Positions 42,346 to 49,078 of a stretch of DNA of 49,078 bases are shown piece by piece. The notes below the pieces were generated by a model. It saw nothing but the letters and a program-made list of their open reading frames with translations, was not told the DNA's origin and did no database searches. The position numbers and the translations under genes were made by a program. The stretch is taken from contig NZ_JAWUEL010000016.1 in the NCBI RefSeq assembly GCF_034119425.1, positions 1-49,078 on the forward strand, written 5' to 3'. Numbering within the stretch: position 1 is the first letter of the stretch; every line of letters starts with the position of its first letter. The stretch is from Actinotignum schaalii_C. GTDB lineage: Bacteria; Actinomycetota; Actinomycetes; Actinomycetales; Actinomycetaceae.

Positions 42346-43274
42346 ATTTTCGCGTCACCGATGCGTCCGCCACGCCGCCGCCGCGCGTCGCGTAAGCCCT
42401 GGCGCATGAGCTGGCGCCGCTCGGCCCCGCGGTCGAGGAGCAGTCCGTTAAAAGCGAGATATTTGGCCAGCCACCAGGCGTAACGCATCCGCCACTTGCC
42501 CGGGAATAGTGAACTGCCGATAACCCGGGCAGTATTGCGTACCAGATAGTAGTTGCGGATCGGCGCGTGTACGTGCACCGGTTGCGTACGTCCGGGAAGA
42601 AGAACGACGGCGTCCCCCAAAGAATGGTAGAGCCGGGCGGCCGTGACGCACACCAGGCGCCACCCTTGGCTCCGGGCGCGCACGCCCCACTCCAGGTCCA
42701 CGTGGTCAATAAAGAGGGCGGTGCCCATTCCGCCCACGTCATCGAGCGTTTCCATCCGGATAAGGCACCCGGAGGCAATGAGGAAAGCAACGTCAAGGAC
42801 CGGGCGCTCCAGTTCGGCCGCGGTGGCACGCTTGGGGGCCCACTCGCGAGCGACGTAGACCAGCTGATCCTCCCCTTCACGCTCTTCGCTGGGGAGGGGG
42901 CCGGCAGCACCAATCTGTGGATCACCGGCCAACACCTCAAGTAGATGGGCCACCATATCCGAACCCACCAGGGAATCCTGATCCATGAGCAGCACGAAAC
43001 GAGCGCCGCGGGCGCGGGCTTGCTCAATCCCGATATTCGTGGCCGCCGCAATACCGAGATTCTGGTTCAGCGGAATGAACTGGGCACCCACCGCGCGCGC
43101 ACTTTCCGCTATGGCTGCCCGGCGCGATTCTTCCGAATCGTTATCAATAACCACCACGTGCCCGACCTGCAAGGCTAGCGCGGTGAGACGGGTGGTGCAA
43201 TTCCCGTCTGGGTTATAGGTGATAACGACCGCGGTGACCTGGTTAGCGAGGGCGGACAGTTCAGCCCGCTTCAT
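42342..43274 (-). CDS. GT2 rhamnosyltransferase-like glycosyltransferase
   Basis: 310 residues. GT-A domain: TAVVITYNPDGN, VVVIDNDSEESR, NLGIAAATNIGIEQA, LMDQDSLVG (DXD-equivalent) and FIDHVDLEWGVRA, followed by YHSLGD, the pattern of RfbF-type rhamnosyltransferases. The C-terminus (about 240-310) is amphipathic and strongly basic, suitable for membrane association. The stop of rmlC is 2 nt before the start and the next gene overlaps the stop, so rmlC, this gene and the DUF2142 gene are one coupled operon. Being directly after rmlC makes dTDP-L-rhamnose the likely donor. No Shine-Dalgarno is needed given the coupling. Confidence 0.9.
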   Translation of the reverse strand: MKRAELSALANQVTAVVITYNPDGNCTTRLTALALQVGHVVVIDNDSEESRRAAIAESARAVGAQFIPLNQNLGIAAATNIGIEQARARGARFVLLMDQDSLVGSDMVAHLLEVLAGDPQIGAAGPLPSEEREGEDQLVYVAREWAPKRATAAELERPVLDVAFLIASGCLIRMETLDDVGGMGTALFIDHVDLEWGVRARSQGWRLVCVTAARLYHSLGDAVVLLPGRTQPVHVHAPIRNYYLVRNTARVIGSSLFPGKWRMRYAWWLAKYLAFNGLLLDRGAERRQLMRQGLRDARRRRGGRIGDAKI

Positions 43275-43276
43275 AT

Positions 43277-43894
43277 TTAACTCCGCAAGGTGGCGAGGAA
43301 AGCCTGGACATCCTCATAACGAGGGAGGAGCCCGCTGCGTTCGGCCTCATCCAGGCCGGGGGCATCGGTATCCTTGGGGGAGAGCAGCAGCTCAAGCTTC
43401 TTACCCTGGCGATCAGTTTCCGGGAATACCAAGCCCACCTGCGAGCACAGCGGATTAACCCCGTGTTCGCGGCCGGGTGCGTATTGCGCGGAGCACAGGT
43501 AGACAACGGTGGAATCATCTTCCAGTGCTACGAAGCAGTGGCCCAGGCCCTCGGAAATATAAATGGCTTTCCGGGTGTCATCATCGAGAAGAACGGAATC
43601 CCACTTGCCGTAGGTGGGGGAGCCCACCCGAATATCAATAACGAAATCGAGAACTGCACCGCGCGGGCACATAACGTATTTCGCCTGGCTGGGCGGCACA
43701 TCGGCAAAATGGATGCCGCGGACGGTGCCGGCTTTCGATACCGAGGTGTTCACCTGGCGCACATCCAAGCGGTGACCGATTGTTTCTTCAAAAACGGAGG
43801 ATTTGTAGGCTTCCAAGAAAATACCGCGTTCATCGGGGAAATGCTTGGTGGTGATTTCCCATGCGCCCGAAATCGCTAATTCCCGAATCTCCAT
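43277..43894 (-). CDS. rmlC: dTDP-4-dehydrorhamnose 3,5-epimerase
   Basis: 205 residues, cupin fold. Third step of dTDP-L-rhamnose synthesis. Landmarks: FPDERGIFLEAY, RQVNTSVSKAGTVRGIHF with the catalytic His, AKYVMCPRGAVLDFVIDIR (Lys and substrate-binding residues), SEGLGHCFVALED and the Tyr in SAQYAPGREHGVNP. The usual LRGLHYQ motif reads VRGIHFAD, a mild variant. Typical length, with a good ribosome site (AGGGA, 5 nt). It is first in the operon rmlC-GT2-DUF2142. The divergent gene 44061 is another DUF2142-like protein. Confidence 0.95.
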   Translation of the reverse strand: MEIRELAISGAWEITTKHFPDERGIFLEAYKSSVFEETIGHRLDVRQVNTSVSKAGTVRGIHFADVPPSQAKYVMCPRGAVLDFVIDIRVGSPTYGKWDSVLLDDDTRKAIYISEGLGHCFVALEDDSTVVYLCSAQYAPGREHGVNPLCSQVGLVFPETDRQGKKLELLLSPKDTDAPGLDEAERSGLLPRYEDVQAFLATLRS

Positions 43895-44060
43895 AATGTT
43901 CCCTCACTCGGCTACTCGATGTATGGGAACTACGATACCTTCTCCGCGCCGGTGATGCGGAAGCTAGACTGGAATAACCAACGCGCTTCCCGCGGCCCTA
44001 CCTATACCATCCGGTGCGGAGGGGATCGCCGGGTGCCCCGTGAATTCCCCGAAGGACCGT

Positions 44061-45755
44061 ATGCGAACCAGTGATACCACCATGAGCTCACGCCGTTTCT
44101 ATACGTGCGCGGGGCTCCTCACGGTTCTTTTCCTTATCTGGCAGATGCTCTGGGCACTTGCCAGCCCGCCACTGCGCACCCCGGATGAGCCCCATCACCT
44201 CAATTCCATTATTCGACTCGAGCAGACGGGGCAGTGGCCCGATCCGGGAACAAGTCGGCTTTACCGTGATGTTTTTGAGGCGTCACAGGCCAGCGGCCTG
44301 CTGGTGGAGGACGCCCCCAGCTACTCCCTGCATTACCGTACTCGCCTCGGACGAGATGCCTGGATCGGTGCGGATCCGGATTCCTATGCCAGCCAGAGAA
44401 TTCTCCCGCACGAGCAGCGCCGTTCCCCACGGGCCGAGGAGACAGTTCCTATTTTGGATCAGATGACTCAGCATCCCCCGCTCTATTACGCCGGCGGGGC
44501 ACTGGTGTTGCGAGCTACCGGAATGACGGATGCCCCCTGGGACCGCCAGATTCTTATCCTGCGGCTCTACTCCATTGTGCTGACCTCACCTCTGGTGCCC
44601 TGCCTTATTTTCGCGGCTCGCCGCGCCGGATTGAGCCGACGCGGTGCACTCCTGGCCTCCGGTACCGTGTACGCGATTCCCATGCTCGCATTTATCTCCG
44701 CTTCGGTTACCAATGACGCGCTCTTCATCGGTGCTGGTGCCCTCAACATGGCAGCGGTGAGCGCAGCCATGTTCGGAGTTGGGCGGTGGCGCACCGTACT
44801 GGGGGCTGGGCTTGCCTTAGGACTCGGCTTGTGGAGTAAGGGGATTTTCATTCCCATGGGGTTGGTGGTCTTTCTTTCCTTCCTTGCCAATCCGCACGTG
44901 GGAACGTGGGGGCGGCGCCTCGCCCAGGGCCTGAGCGCGGGACTCATCGGTGTTCTCGCCGGCGGCTACTGGTGGCTGCGTAATATCGTGCGCTACGGGG
45001 TGATCCAACCCGATGGTTTCCAGGCCCAAGCCACGGAGCCGGGCACAAATATCGGTTTCTTCGCCGAGCGGGTGACCACGTCCTTTGTAGACTCTTTCTG
45101 GTCGGACTTCGGGTGGCTCGATGTCACTTTTGCGCCGCCGCTTCTCATTCTCCTTACTCTTCTCGTGGCTATTTTTCTTGCTCGTGCCCTTCGCACCCAC
45201 CCGGCTAAGCGGTGGCGTTTCCTCATCTTCGCCTCGAATATTGTGCTGGTCCTCGGCATGCTCATCGTGCAGGCCTATAACCAGTACCGCGGATTGGGAA
45301 TTATCGGCGGGGTGCAGGGCCGCTATCTTTTCGCCGGTGCCGTTGGCTTGCTCGTGGTTATTACGATGGGGGCAGCCGGGCACCATTGGGATCCGCCGCT
45401 GCCCGGAACCACGAGCCGCCCCCGTTACCGCGAAGAAGCCGGGTGGCGCAGTTTCCTCCTGCCCGCAGTGGTGGCCGCAAGCATGCTGCTCTCCGCGTAC
45501 GCGATGCTACTGTGGTTGCGCTCATGCTACCCGGGAGCTTTCTTTGGAAGAGGCATAGAGCGCTGGGCGCTCGCGGCGGGGCTGCCGGCACCGGTACTCG
45601 GGGCGGCAGTCACGCTCGGATACGTCGCGTTCCTCGGTGGGAGTGTGGTGTACTACCGGCTTGTTCGCGCCCAGCTGCTGCCCCAGTTTCGCCCCGTGAG
45701 GCCGGCACACCGCACCGCGGGCTCATCCCACGCTGCCGCAGCTTTGGTCCAATGA
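44061..45755 (+). CDS. DUF2142-like polytopic membrane protein
   Basis: 564 residues from the ATG at 44061, with AAGGA 4 nt ahead; the frame also has GTG at 44040. About 11-12 membrane helices. It carries the DUF2142/GT-C series TPDEPHHLNSIIRLE in the first external loop, QHPPLYYAGGALVL, SVTNDALFIGAGALN and VQGRYLFAG. It is more distant from the tandem pair at 39151-42345 than they are from each other. Probably a GT-C transferase using a polyprenyl-phosphate sugar. It is followed after 37 bp by rmlD on the same strand and is divergent from rmlC, so it sits inside the rhamnose block. TAGACT at 43965-43970 is a candidate -10 box. Confidence 0.85.
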   Translation: MRTSDTTMSSRRFYTCAGLLTVLFLIWQMLWALASPPLRTPDEPHHLNSIIRLEQTGQWPDPGTSRLYRDVFEASQASGLLVEDAPSYSLHYRTRLGRDAWIGADPDSYASQRILPHEQRRSPRAEETVPILDQMTQHPPLYYAGGALVLRATGMTDAPWDRQILILRLYSIVLTSPLVPCLIFAARRAGLSRRGALLASGTVYAIPMLAFISASVTNDALFIGAGALNMAAVSAAMFGVGRWRTVLGAGLALGLGLWSKGIFIPMGLVVFLSFLANPHVGTWGRRLAQGLSAGLIGVLAGGYWWLRNIVRYGVIQPDGFQAQATEPGTNIGFFAERVTTSFVDSFWSDFGWLDVTFAPPLLILLTLLVAIFLARALRTHPAKRWRFLIFASNIVLVLGMLIVQAYNQYRGLGIIGGVQGRYLFAGAVGLLVVITMGAAGHHWDPPLPGTTSRPRYREEAGWRSFLLPAVVAASMLLSAYAMLLWLRSCYPGAFFGRGIERWALAAGLPAPVLGAAVTLGYVAFLGGSVVYYRLVRAQLLPQFRPVRPAHRTAGSSHAAAALVQ

Positions 45756-45756
45756 G

Positions 45757-45762
45757 TACAAT
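45757..45762 (+). promoter_or_regulatory. Candidate -10 box for rmlD
   Basis: TACAAT begins directly after the stop codon of the DUF2142-like gene and 36 nt before the rmlD ATG. AAGGAAAGGA follows as ribosome site. Confidence 0.45.
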
Positions 45763-45792
45763 AACGCGGGTATAGACAAGGAAAGGACACCC

Positions 45793-46650
45793 ATGCGCTG
45801 GATGGTTACCGGAAGTCGGGGAATGCTCGGCCAGGATCTCGTTGCTTTGCTCGCACAGCGGGGGCAGAACGTGCTCGCCGTGGATAAGAGCGAGCTGGAT
45901 ATTACCGATCCGGCCGCGGTAGCGCACCTGGTCGATAAGGTCGACGTCGTCGTTAATGTTGCTGCGCATACGGCCGTGGATAAAGCCGAAAGTGAGGAGG
46001 CGGCAGCTTTCACCATTAACGCAACCGGCCCGCAAATCCTAGCCCGGCGCACCGCGCAGATCGGCGCGAAACTGGTGCAGGTCTCCACCGATTACGTATT
46101 TTCCGGCGACGCCGTGGACCCGTACGAAGAAAATGACGTCATGAACCCCAAGGGCGCCTACGGGCGCACCAAAGCGGCCGGGGAGTGGGCGGTACGCGCC
46201 GAAACGGACGACTACTATATCGTGCGGACCGCGTGGCTGTACGGCGCTCAGGGCAATTGCTTCCCGAAAACCATGGCGCGCCTGGCCTGTGAACGCGATG
46301 CGCTCTCCGTGGTGACCGATGAGGTGGGCCAACCCACCTGGACGGTGGACCTCGCCGATCTTATCTACCGCATGGTCGAAGCGAATATTCCCTCCGGGAC
46401 CTACCACGGCACGTCCTCGGGGAGGACGAATTGGTGGAATTTCACCCGTGAGATTGTATCGACGCTGGGTAAAGACCCGGCGATGGTGGGGGAGACGACG
46501 GCGGCTGCCTTCAACCGGCCCGCACCGCGCCCGCATTTCTCGGTGCTCTCGCACGGCGCCCTGCGCCGGGCCGGTATCGAGCCTATCGGGGATTGGAAGG
46601 AACGCTGGGAAGCCGCTGCCCCGAGCGTGCTCGCGGAGTACCTGGGCTAG
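45793..46650 (+). CDS. rmlD: dTDP-4-dehydrorhamnose reductase
   Basis: 285 residues. Final step of dTDP-L-rhamnose synthesis, NAD(P)H-dependent. SDR motifs: RWMVTGSRGMLGQDL, VNVAAHTAVDKAE, QVSTDYVFSG, YGRTKAAGEWAV (catalytic Tyr and Lys) and RTAWLYG; C-terminal RPHFSVLSHGALR. Standalone RmlD, not fused to RmlC as in some actinobacteria. Good ribosome site and own candidate promoter. It converges with rmlA, separated by a strong hairpin. With rmlA, B and C also present, the pathway is complete in this window. Confidence 0.96.
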   Translation: MRWMVTGSRGMLGQDLVALLAQRGQNVLAVDKSELDITDPAAVAHLVDKVDVVVNVAAHTAVDKAESEEAAAFTINATGPQILARRTAQIGAKLVQVSTDYVFSGDAVDPYEENDVMNPKGAYGRTKAAGEWAVRAETDDYYIVRTAWLYGAQGNCFPKTMARLACERDALSVVTDEVGQPTWTVDLADLIYRMVEANIPSGTYHGTSSGRTNWWNFTREIVSTLGKDPAMVGETTAAAFNRPAPRPHFSVLSHGALRRAGIEPIGDWKERWEAAAPSVLAEYLG

Positions 46651-46716
46651 CCGAGTACCTGGGTTAGCTGGGTGCCGGGGCTAGCGGAATAGCAGTGGAC
46701 TAGCACGGCACACGAA

Positions 46717-46747
46717 CGGGGCGGCCGACACCATGTCAGCCGCCCCG
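46717..46747. terminator. Bidirectional hairpin between rmlD and rmlA
   Basis: CGGGGCGGC (46717-46725) pairs with GCCGCCCCG (46739-46747); after one mismatch the stem continues GACA/TGTC with a 3-nt loop. CTTTAT follows on the plus strand, a weak U-rich tail. Confidence 0.8.
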
Positions 46748-46823
46748 CTTTATGTGAGTGGGCCCGAATGGCGGGCCCGAATCACGTGTTACGGACTAGA
46801 GTTACGCGCCCGCCAAGCTCGTT

Positions 46824-47714
46824 TTAGTAGCTTGCCGAAGGAATATCGTGCTGGGCTTCCAAGATCCCGAGCAGGTAGTCCCCGTAGCCGGACTTGCGCA
46901 GCTTTTCCCCGCGTTCCCGCAATTCTTCATCGCTGAGGAAGCCGCGCCGCCACGCCACTTCCTCAGGGCAGCCCACCGAGAGGCCCTGGCGTGCCTGGAT
47001 GGTGCGCACGAAGCTGGTGGCATCCGCGAGGGAATCGAAGGTGCCGGTATCCAGCCACGCGGTACCGCGGTCGAGCACCTCAACCTTGAGTTTGCCCGCC
47101 TCCAGGTACTTGCGGTTGACATCCGTGATTTCGTATTCCCCGCGCGCGGAAGGCTCGAGGTTGCGGGCGATTTCAATAACGTCATTGTCGTAGAAGTACA
47201 GGCCCGGCACCGCGAAATTGGACTTCGGGTGGGCAGGCTTTTCCTCAATGGAGATCGCCTTGAAGTTTTCGTCAAATTCGACGACGCCGTAGGCGCGCGC
47301 ATCCGAAACATGGTACGCAAAGATAGCGCCACCATCCGGATTGGTATTACGTTCCAAGCGGCGTCCCATCGTGGGGCCGTAGAAAATATTATCGCCGAGC
47401 ACCAGCCCGGCCGGTTCGTTACCAATGAAATCGGCGGCGATGGTGAAAGCGGTAGCCAGCCCATTGGGCACTTCCTGCACCGCGAAGGAAATACTGATGC
47501 CGAATTGGCTGCCGTCCCCGAGGAGCCGGTGGAAAGCCGGGGCATCTTCGGGTGTGGTAATAACCATGACGTCACGGATTCCGGCGAGCATCAGCGTGCT
47601 CAGGGGATAGTAGATCATCGGTTTGTCATACACGGGTACCAGCTGCTTGGAGGTGCCCAGCGTAACGGGATGAAGTCGAGTGCCGGAGCCTCCGGCCAGA
47701 ATGATTCCACGCAT
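46824..47714 (-). CDS. rmlA: Glucose-1-phosphate thymidylyltransferase
   Basis: 296 residues from the ATG at 47714, where the family begins (MRGIILAGGSGTRLHPVT); the open frame extends to 47750 without support. It makes dTDP-glucose from dTTP and glucose-1-phosphate. Motifs: GGSGTRL nucleotide loop, SKQLVPVYDKPMIYYPL, LVLGDNIFYG (metal Asp), EEKPAHPKSNFAVPGLYFYD, GEYEITDVN and GTAWLDTGTFDS. The length matches RmlA of the 290-residue class, which is usually feedback-inhibited by dTDP-rhamnose. No Shine-Dalgarno is visible; AAAAAT lies 6 nt before the ATG, a weak leaderless-style -10. Divergent from whiB. Confidence 0.96.
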   Translation of the reverse strand: MRGIILAGGSGTRLHPVTLGTSKQLVPVYDKPMIYYPLSTLMLAGIRDVMVITTPEDAPAFHRLLGDGSQFGISISFAVQEVPNGLATAFTIAADFIGNEPAGLVLGDNIFYGPTMGRRLERNTNPDGGAIFAYHVSDARAYGVVEFDENFKAISIEEKPAHPKSNFAVPGLYFYDNDVIEIARNLEPSARGEYEITDVNRKYLEAGKLKVEVLDRGTAWLDTGTFDSLADATSFVRTIQARQGLSVGCPEEVAWRRGFLSDEELRERGEKLRKSGYGDYLLGILEAQHDIPSASY

Positions 47715-47894
47715 AGGGTCATTTTTGCCTATTTGCAGGCCGGGCGCCACCGGCCAGGCAGGTTTCGGGTCCTGGCGGGCCGGTTACGCCCGCGGTGATT
47801 GTGAGCAAATCGCCCACGCGGCACAAGGCGCACCCGGCCGCGGCAACACGCCGAACTCGAACGGAAGTTCGGGTGGGCAATATACCGCTTTCGC

Positions 47895-47924
47895 TTGACT
47901 TTTGGGGTATGACACGCTTGTAAT
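47895..47924 (+). promoter_or_regulatory. Promoter of the whiB-family gene
   Basis: -35 TTGACT (47895-47900), 18-bp spacer, -10 TGTAAT (47919-47924). The transcript would begin near 47931, giving a leader of about 25 nt with GAGGAGG. Two GACAC pentamers lie at 47911-47915 and 47932-47936, and an inverted repeat CCGAACT/AGTTCGG lies upstream at 47851-47872. Confidence 0.65.
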
Positions 47925-47955
47925 TTATAAAGACACCTTGGTTAGAGGAGGACAT

Positions 47956-48306
47956 GTGCGGAGGATTAACCCCGGCTTGCGCGTCGCGGGGAACGGCGGA
48001 TTGACGCCGCAGGACGCCCAGGACGCCATGCTCGACATCTTCGACCTCGGTTATGAGAAAGCTGATTCGGCATCCCTGCACTGGCGTGAATCCGCGCTGT
48101 GTGCCCAAACCGATCCCGATATTTTCTTTCCTGAAAAAGGCGGCTCCACCGCCCCCGCCACCTCGATCTGCCACGAATGCCCGGTGCGGGAGGAATGCCT
48201 CGAATACGCCCTCCAGCATGATATTCGTCACGGTATCTGGGGTGGCATGTCGGATAATGACCGCCGGCGCCTGAGTCGGCAACGCCGCCGCGTCGGCGAG
48301 GCATAA
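47956..48306 (+). CDS. whiB2: WhiB-family iron-sulfur transcription regulator, WhiB2-like
   Basis: 116 residues from the GTG at 47956, with GAGGAGG 4 nt ahead; an upstream in-frame start at 47902 would fall inside the promoter. Four cysteines bind the [4Fe-4S] cluster: Cys49, Cys72, Cys75 and Cys81, spaced C-x22-C-x2-C-x5-C, the spacing I recall for WhmD/WhiB2. The segments CAQTDPDIFFPEKGGST and GIWGGMSDNDRRRLSRQRRR also match WhiB2, including the G-I-W-G-G turn and basic DNA-contact tail. WhiB2 proteins control septation genes in mycobacteria and, as WhiB, in Streptomyces sporulation, with WhiA as partner. In M. tuberculosis whiB2 lies in the same neighbourhood as wbbL1 and rmlD, consistent with this context. 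The subtype is inferred; family membership is certain. Confidence 0.93.
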   Translation: MRRINPGLRVAGNGGLTPQDAQDAMLDIFDLGYEKADSASLHWRESALCAQTDPDIFFPEKGGSTAPATSICHECPVREECLEYALQHDIRHGIWGGMSDNDRRRLSRQRRRVGEA

Positions 48307-48310
48307 CCGC

Positions 48311-48326
48311 CCAGCGCCCGCGCTGG
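48311..48326. terminator. Short hairpin after whiB2
   Basis: CCAGCGC (48311-48317) pairs with GCGCTGG (48320-48326), just after the whiB2 stop and before the next gene. It is short and lacks a U-tract, so termination would be weak. Confidence 0.35.
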
Positions 48327-48342
48327 CGTAGCATCAACAGCA

Positions 48343-49078
48343 ATGCAGTTCAGAATTCGCGCTCTCGTTATCACCCGGCCGGGCTCCGCCTATCTGGAGG
48401 AGACCCTCGCCGCGCTGGAATACTCCACCCGGAAACCCGATGCCATCAGCGTGCTCACCGGAAAACTCGGGGTAGCTGTCAATAACGCGGTTGCCGCGGA
48501 CTCCCGTGAATCAAGCGGTGAACCACACGGCACCGGCGAGTCCACCACCGCTGAATCGACTGCCGCACAATCCACCACCGGCTACGACGCCTACTGGATC
48601 CTGCACGACGATAGCGCCCCCGCTCCGGAAGCCCTCACGAACCTCGCCCGCACCCTGGAAAACGCCGCCAATATTGGTGCGGTCGGTTGCAAACAGGTGG
48701 ATTGGTCCGATCCTGGTGCGCTTCTGGAAGTTGGAATCCGGGCCACCCGCAGCGCGCGGCGGGTTCCGGAAGTCGCCATCGATGACCGCGACGGTGGGCA
48801 GCTGGACGGGCGCTCCGATGTCCTCGCGGTGGGAAGCGCCGGCATACTCGTGCGCGCTAGCGCCCTGCGTGAAGTCGGCGGTTTCGATACCTGGCTGGGG
48901 CCTTTCGGGGACGGGCTTGAACTCTCGCGGCGCTTGCGCGGAGCGGGCTGGCGCGTCGTCGTTGAACCTACTGCTACCGTGCGCCACGCGCGCGTCTCCC
49001 TCGGCAACGACGGCCGTGATTCCTTCGCGGCGCGCCGCGGCGCGCAACTCTACAACGCGGTGCTCGCCGCCCCCGCGC
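48343..49078 (+). CDS. GT2 family glycosyltransferase, 3'-truncated by the window edge
   Basis: 245 residues are visible and the frame is open to the end of the window. The N-terminal GT2-like domain includes FRIRALVITRPGSAYLEETL, YDAYWILHDDSAPAPEAL (acidic metal-site equivalent, HDDSAP), GAVGCKQVDW, AVGSAGILVRASAL and VGGFDTWLGPFGDGLELSRR. An acidic Ser/Thr/Glu-rich insertion (about 50-80) interrupts the domain. Actinobacteria often carry a very long glycosyltransferase with a GT2 N-terminus and a membrane C-terminus downstream of whiB, and this is probably its start. ATG 48343 has no Shine-Dalgarno; TAGCAT ends 8 nt before it, so translation may be nearly leaderless. Confidence 0.8.
   Translation, partial: MQFRIRALVITRPGSAYLEETLAALEYSTRKPDAISVLTGKLGVAVNNAVAADSRESSGEPHGTGESTTAESTAAQSTTGYDAYWILHDDSAPAPEALTNLARTLENAANIGAVGCKQVDWSDPGALLEVGIRATRSARRVPEVAIDDRDGGQLDGRSDVLAVGSAGILVRASALREVGGFDTWLGPFGDGLELSRRLRGAGWRVVVEPTATVRHARVSLGNDGRDSFAARRGAQLYNAVLAAPA

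Noticed and set aside
46760..46782. GGGCCCGAAT direct repeat with 3-nt spacing
   Set aside because: Only two copies and short; likely chance or part of the rmlD/rmlA terminator surroundings.
1..49078. tRNA, rRNA, CRISPR, insertion sequence, phage or toxin-antitoxin features
   Set aside because: None recognised: no cloverleaf-like or CCA-ended segments, no regularly spaced repeats, and no transposase or integrase motifs in the supported genes.

Overview
The window comes from a high-G+C Gram-positive bacterium. WhiB-family regulator, LCP ligases, WbbL-like rhamnosyltransferase, TANNNT -10 boxes set 6-8 nt before start codons (leaderless style), and strong G/C third-position bias all point to Actinomycetota. 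The rhamnose-centred wall polysaccharide genes, with no galactofuran or mycolate genes in view, suggest a relative of the Actinomycetaceae. That family placement is inference; I cannot confirm a genus.

Layout. 62-5271: a DUF885 peptidase-like gene, a class III nucleotide cyclase with an N-terminal regulatory half, and a response regulator/histidine kinase pair. 5329-9536: a GtrA-like protein and two LCP (LytR-CpsA-Psr) ligases on the minus strand, divergent from a WbbL-like rhamnosyltransferase. 9753-16890: a secreted PGRP-type amidase and a secreted gamma-glutamylcyclotransferase-like protein that share the same five-unit, 45-residue repeat module, a lipoprotein, and ugd and rmlB between them on the minus strand. 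16932-29419: a GT2, a Wzx-like flippase, more GT2s, an O-acyltransferase, a sugar epimerase, a polyprenyl-phosphate glycosyltransferase with a DUF2304 partner, a GT-C/DUF2142-like membrane protein, and a large GT2-GT4 fusion translationally coupled to a degenerate paralogue of itself. 29648-33733: Wzm/Wzt ABC exporter and a GT-C-like membrane protein. 33786-39237: a second GT2-GT4 fusion, divergent from a GtrB-like / GT4 / flippase-like operon. 39151-47714: two tandem DUF2142 paralogues, GT2, rmlC, another DUF2142-like protein, rmlD and rmlA. 47956-end: a WhiB2-type regulator and the start of a further GT2 gene cut by the window edge.

How it fits together (inference from family roles). RmlA/B/C/D supply dTDP-L-rhamnose and Ugd supplies UDP-glucuronate. 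The GT2/GT4 enzymes build a rhamnose-rich glycopolymer on an undecaprenyl carrier, primed by the WbbL-like enzyme. The polymer leaves through the Wzm/Wzt ABC exporter, whose ATPase carries a C-terminal carbohydrate-recognition-like domain, and/or the Wzx-like flippase. Polyprenyl-phosphate-sugar donors made by two GtrB-like enzymes would feed up to five GT-C-type membrane proteins that decorate the polymer outside the cell, and LCP proteins would join it to peptidoglycan. The two secreted repeat proteins could dock on this polymer.

The most interesting observations are: the shared, circularly permuted five-unit repeat module, which looks like a closed five-bladed beta-propeller; its fusion to an extracellular GGCT/AIG2-like domain; the catalytically degraded GT2-GT4 paralogue coupled to its intact sister; and the expanded DUF2142/GT-C set. 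No RNA genes, CRISPR arrays, insertion sequences or phage genes were seen. No intergenic gap exceeds 300 bases. Gene boundaries use the start codon best supported by a Shine-Dalgarno sequence, coupling or a leaderless -10 box.
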